The position numbers were made by a program, and so were the translations under genes. A DNA stretch of 6,144 nucleotides, from contig JBBQBQ010000209.1 in assembly GCA_038317685.1 (NCBI GenBank), positions 1 to 6,144 of the forward strand, given 5' to 3'. This DNA comes from JBBQBQ01 sp038317685. GTDB taxonomy: Bacteria; Desulfobacterota; Desulfuromonadia; Desulfuromonadales; DDH964. The notes beneath the pieces were generated by a model that had not been told where the DNA came from, ran no database searches, and saw only the letters and a list, made by a program, of their open reading frames with translations. Below are positions 5,780-6,144 of this stretch, one piece after another; positions within the stretch are counted from its first letter, which is position 1, and the number at the start of each line of letters is the position of its first letter.

Positions 5780-5846
5780 TTCTTCTCCCAACTTTGCCGG
5801 CCTGGCAAATCGACTGCTTTGGAAAAAGCCCGAGCACCCCGCCCTG

Positions 5847-5852
5847 ATTATA
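5847..5852 (-). promoter_or_regulatory. Possible -10 box upstream of the TrmN6-like gene
   Basis: On the minus strand a perfect TATAAT lies about 68 nt upstream of the methyltransferase ATG, just past the ccsB terminator. At 15-18 nt upstream I find no convincing -35 box (GGCTTT at 17 nt) and no TG extension. It is therefore a half promoter. Its location, after a terminator and before a gene, is what makes it plausible. Confidence 0.4.
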
Positions 5853-5865
5853 AGGACTGAGTTAT

Positions 5866-5906
5866 GGAGAAAGCCCGGGGCCGGCCTCCCGAAGGAGACC
5901 GGCCCC
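5866..5906 (-). terminator. Intrinsic-terminator-like hairpin downstream of ccsB
   Basis: On the minus strand GGGGCCGG (5906-5899) pairs perfectly with CCGGCCCC (5884-5877). After one mismatch, CTCC/GGAG pairs further and closes on a C(UUCG)G tetraloop, the very stable kind. The 3' flank reads GGGCTTTCTCC, a short, interrupted U-tract, so the hairpin is strong but the tail is modest. Its orientation and position suit termination of the minus-strand ccsB transcript before the TrmN6-like gene. It could also protect the 3' end. Confidence 0.75.
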
Positions 5907-5941
5907 GATGGGCCGCGGTGGATCGCGGGTCAGACTTTACG

Positions 5942-5984
5942 GATGGTCCGTGACTCTGCGCCAGTATCACAAATTGGGACCATC
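5942..5984 (-). other. Stem-loop in the ccsB 3' untranslated region
   Basis: GATGGTCC (5942-5949) and GGACCATC (5977-5984) are perfect 8-bp inverted repeats. Inside them GTGA (5950-5953) and TCAC (5967-5970) extend the pairing, leaving a 6-nt bulge on one side. It starts 7 nt after the ccsB stop codon and lacks a U-run. It may be a 3'-UTR structure or a protein-binding palindrome; the sequence does not decide. Confidence 0.4.
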
Positions 5985-5990
5985 AGCGGT

Positions 5991-6144
5991 TCAGCCGCCG
6001 CCACCGTAGGAATGGAGTCCCGACAGGACCAGGTTGACGCCGAGATAACAGAAGATGGTCGCCGCGAAACCGATGATGGAGAGCCAGGCGGCGCGCCGTC
6101 CGACCCAGCCGCGGGTGAAGCGGGCGTGCAGAAACGCCGCATAG
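5991..6144 (-). CDS. ccsB: C-terminus of CcsA/CcsB/ResC-family cytochrome c biogenesis protein, 5' end outside window
   Basis: Fifty codons plus a TGA are present; the gene enters from the right edge with one base of a preceding codon at 6144. The fragment begins YAAFLHARFTRGWVGRRAAW and ends in CYLGVNLVLSGLHSYGGGG. RGWxGRRAAW, followed by one transmembrane segment (about fragment residues 18-40) and then GVNLxLxGLHSYG, is the characteristic C-terminus of the CcsA/ResC family. These multi-pass membrane proteins are part of System II and deliver haem for covalent attachment to apocytochromes c. The WWD haem-handling motif lies outside the window. A System II maturation gene fits a cytochrome-rich Geobacter-like organism. 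Whether the complete protein is a stand-alone CcsA-type or a CcsB-CcsA fusion cannot be judged here, so the symbol is by convention. Confidence 0.85.
   Translation of the reverse strand, partial: YAAFLHARFTRGWVGRRAAWLSIIGFAATIFCYLGVNLVLSGLHSYGGGG

Noticed and set aside
5780..5791. TTG four codons upstream as the start of the TrmN6-like gene
   Set aside because: The intervening GGGAG purine run is the natural ribosome site for the ATG at 5779.
5930..6142. 70-codon open frame on minus strand at the right edge
   Set aside because: It is out of frame with the clear CcsA/CcsB C-terminus in the same DNA, and its Ser/Ala/Pro-rich product looks like a shadow.

Overview
The window is a GC-rich, tightly packed piece of bacterial chromosome. 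It reads as a member of the Desulfuromonadia (Geobacter/Desulfuromonas-like, formerly Deltaproteobacteria). The main reason is the order ffh-rpsP-khpA-rimM-trmD-SPOUT RNA methyltransferase, which I recall as typical of Geobacter. A ccsB-type cytochrome c maturation gene and a DUF3343 protein fit this placement. The assignment comes from gene order and protein character, not from a database search.

Layout. Positions 1-3736 (minus strand) hold a six-gene translation and protein-targeting operon, transcribed right to left: ffh (SRP GTPase), rpsP (ribosomal protein S16), khpA (KH-domain RNA-binding protein), rimM (30S maturation factor), trmD (tRNA m1G37 methyltransferase) and a second SPOUT-type RNA methyltransferase cut by the left window edge. 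The last four genes are joined by 1-, 11- and 4-nt overlaps, which suggests translational coupling. A strong sigma70-like promoter (TTGACA, 17 nt, TATAGT) lies just upstream of ffh, about 72 nt before its start codon. Upstream of it, also on minus, is a small DUF3343 (putative Se/S carrier-like) gene at 3879-4130.

Positions 4131-4299 form a divergent intergenic region. It contains a plus-strand promoter candidate with a consensus TTGACA and a weaker minus-strand candidate facing it, so polymerase at one would probably exclude polymerase at the other. The plus promoter would drive a two-gene unit: an 85-residue three-helix membrane protein of unknown function, overlapping by ATGA with a DUF721/DciA-family gene (replicative helicase loader family). 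That unit converges with, and overlaps by 19 bp, a minus-strand TrmN6-like (COG4123) methyltransferase at 5045-5779. The right edge holds the C-terminal 50 codons of a CcsA/CcsB/ResC-family cytochrome c biogenesis membrane protein on minus, followed by a 3' stem-loop and an intrinsic-terminator-like hairpin with a UUCG tetraloop.

Together the genes cover core information processing: co-translational protein targeting, small-subunit assembly, tRNA modification and probably helicase loading, with a cytochrome c maturation gene at the edge. I saw no mobile element, CRISPR array, rRNA or tRNA gene, or sign of horizontal transfer. I did not find a convincing new multi-gene system. The items most worth a second look are the membrane protein/DciA pair, the facing promoters, the tandem SPOUT genes, and the stand-alone DUF3343 gene.
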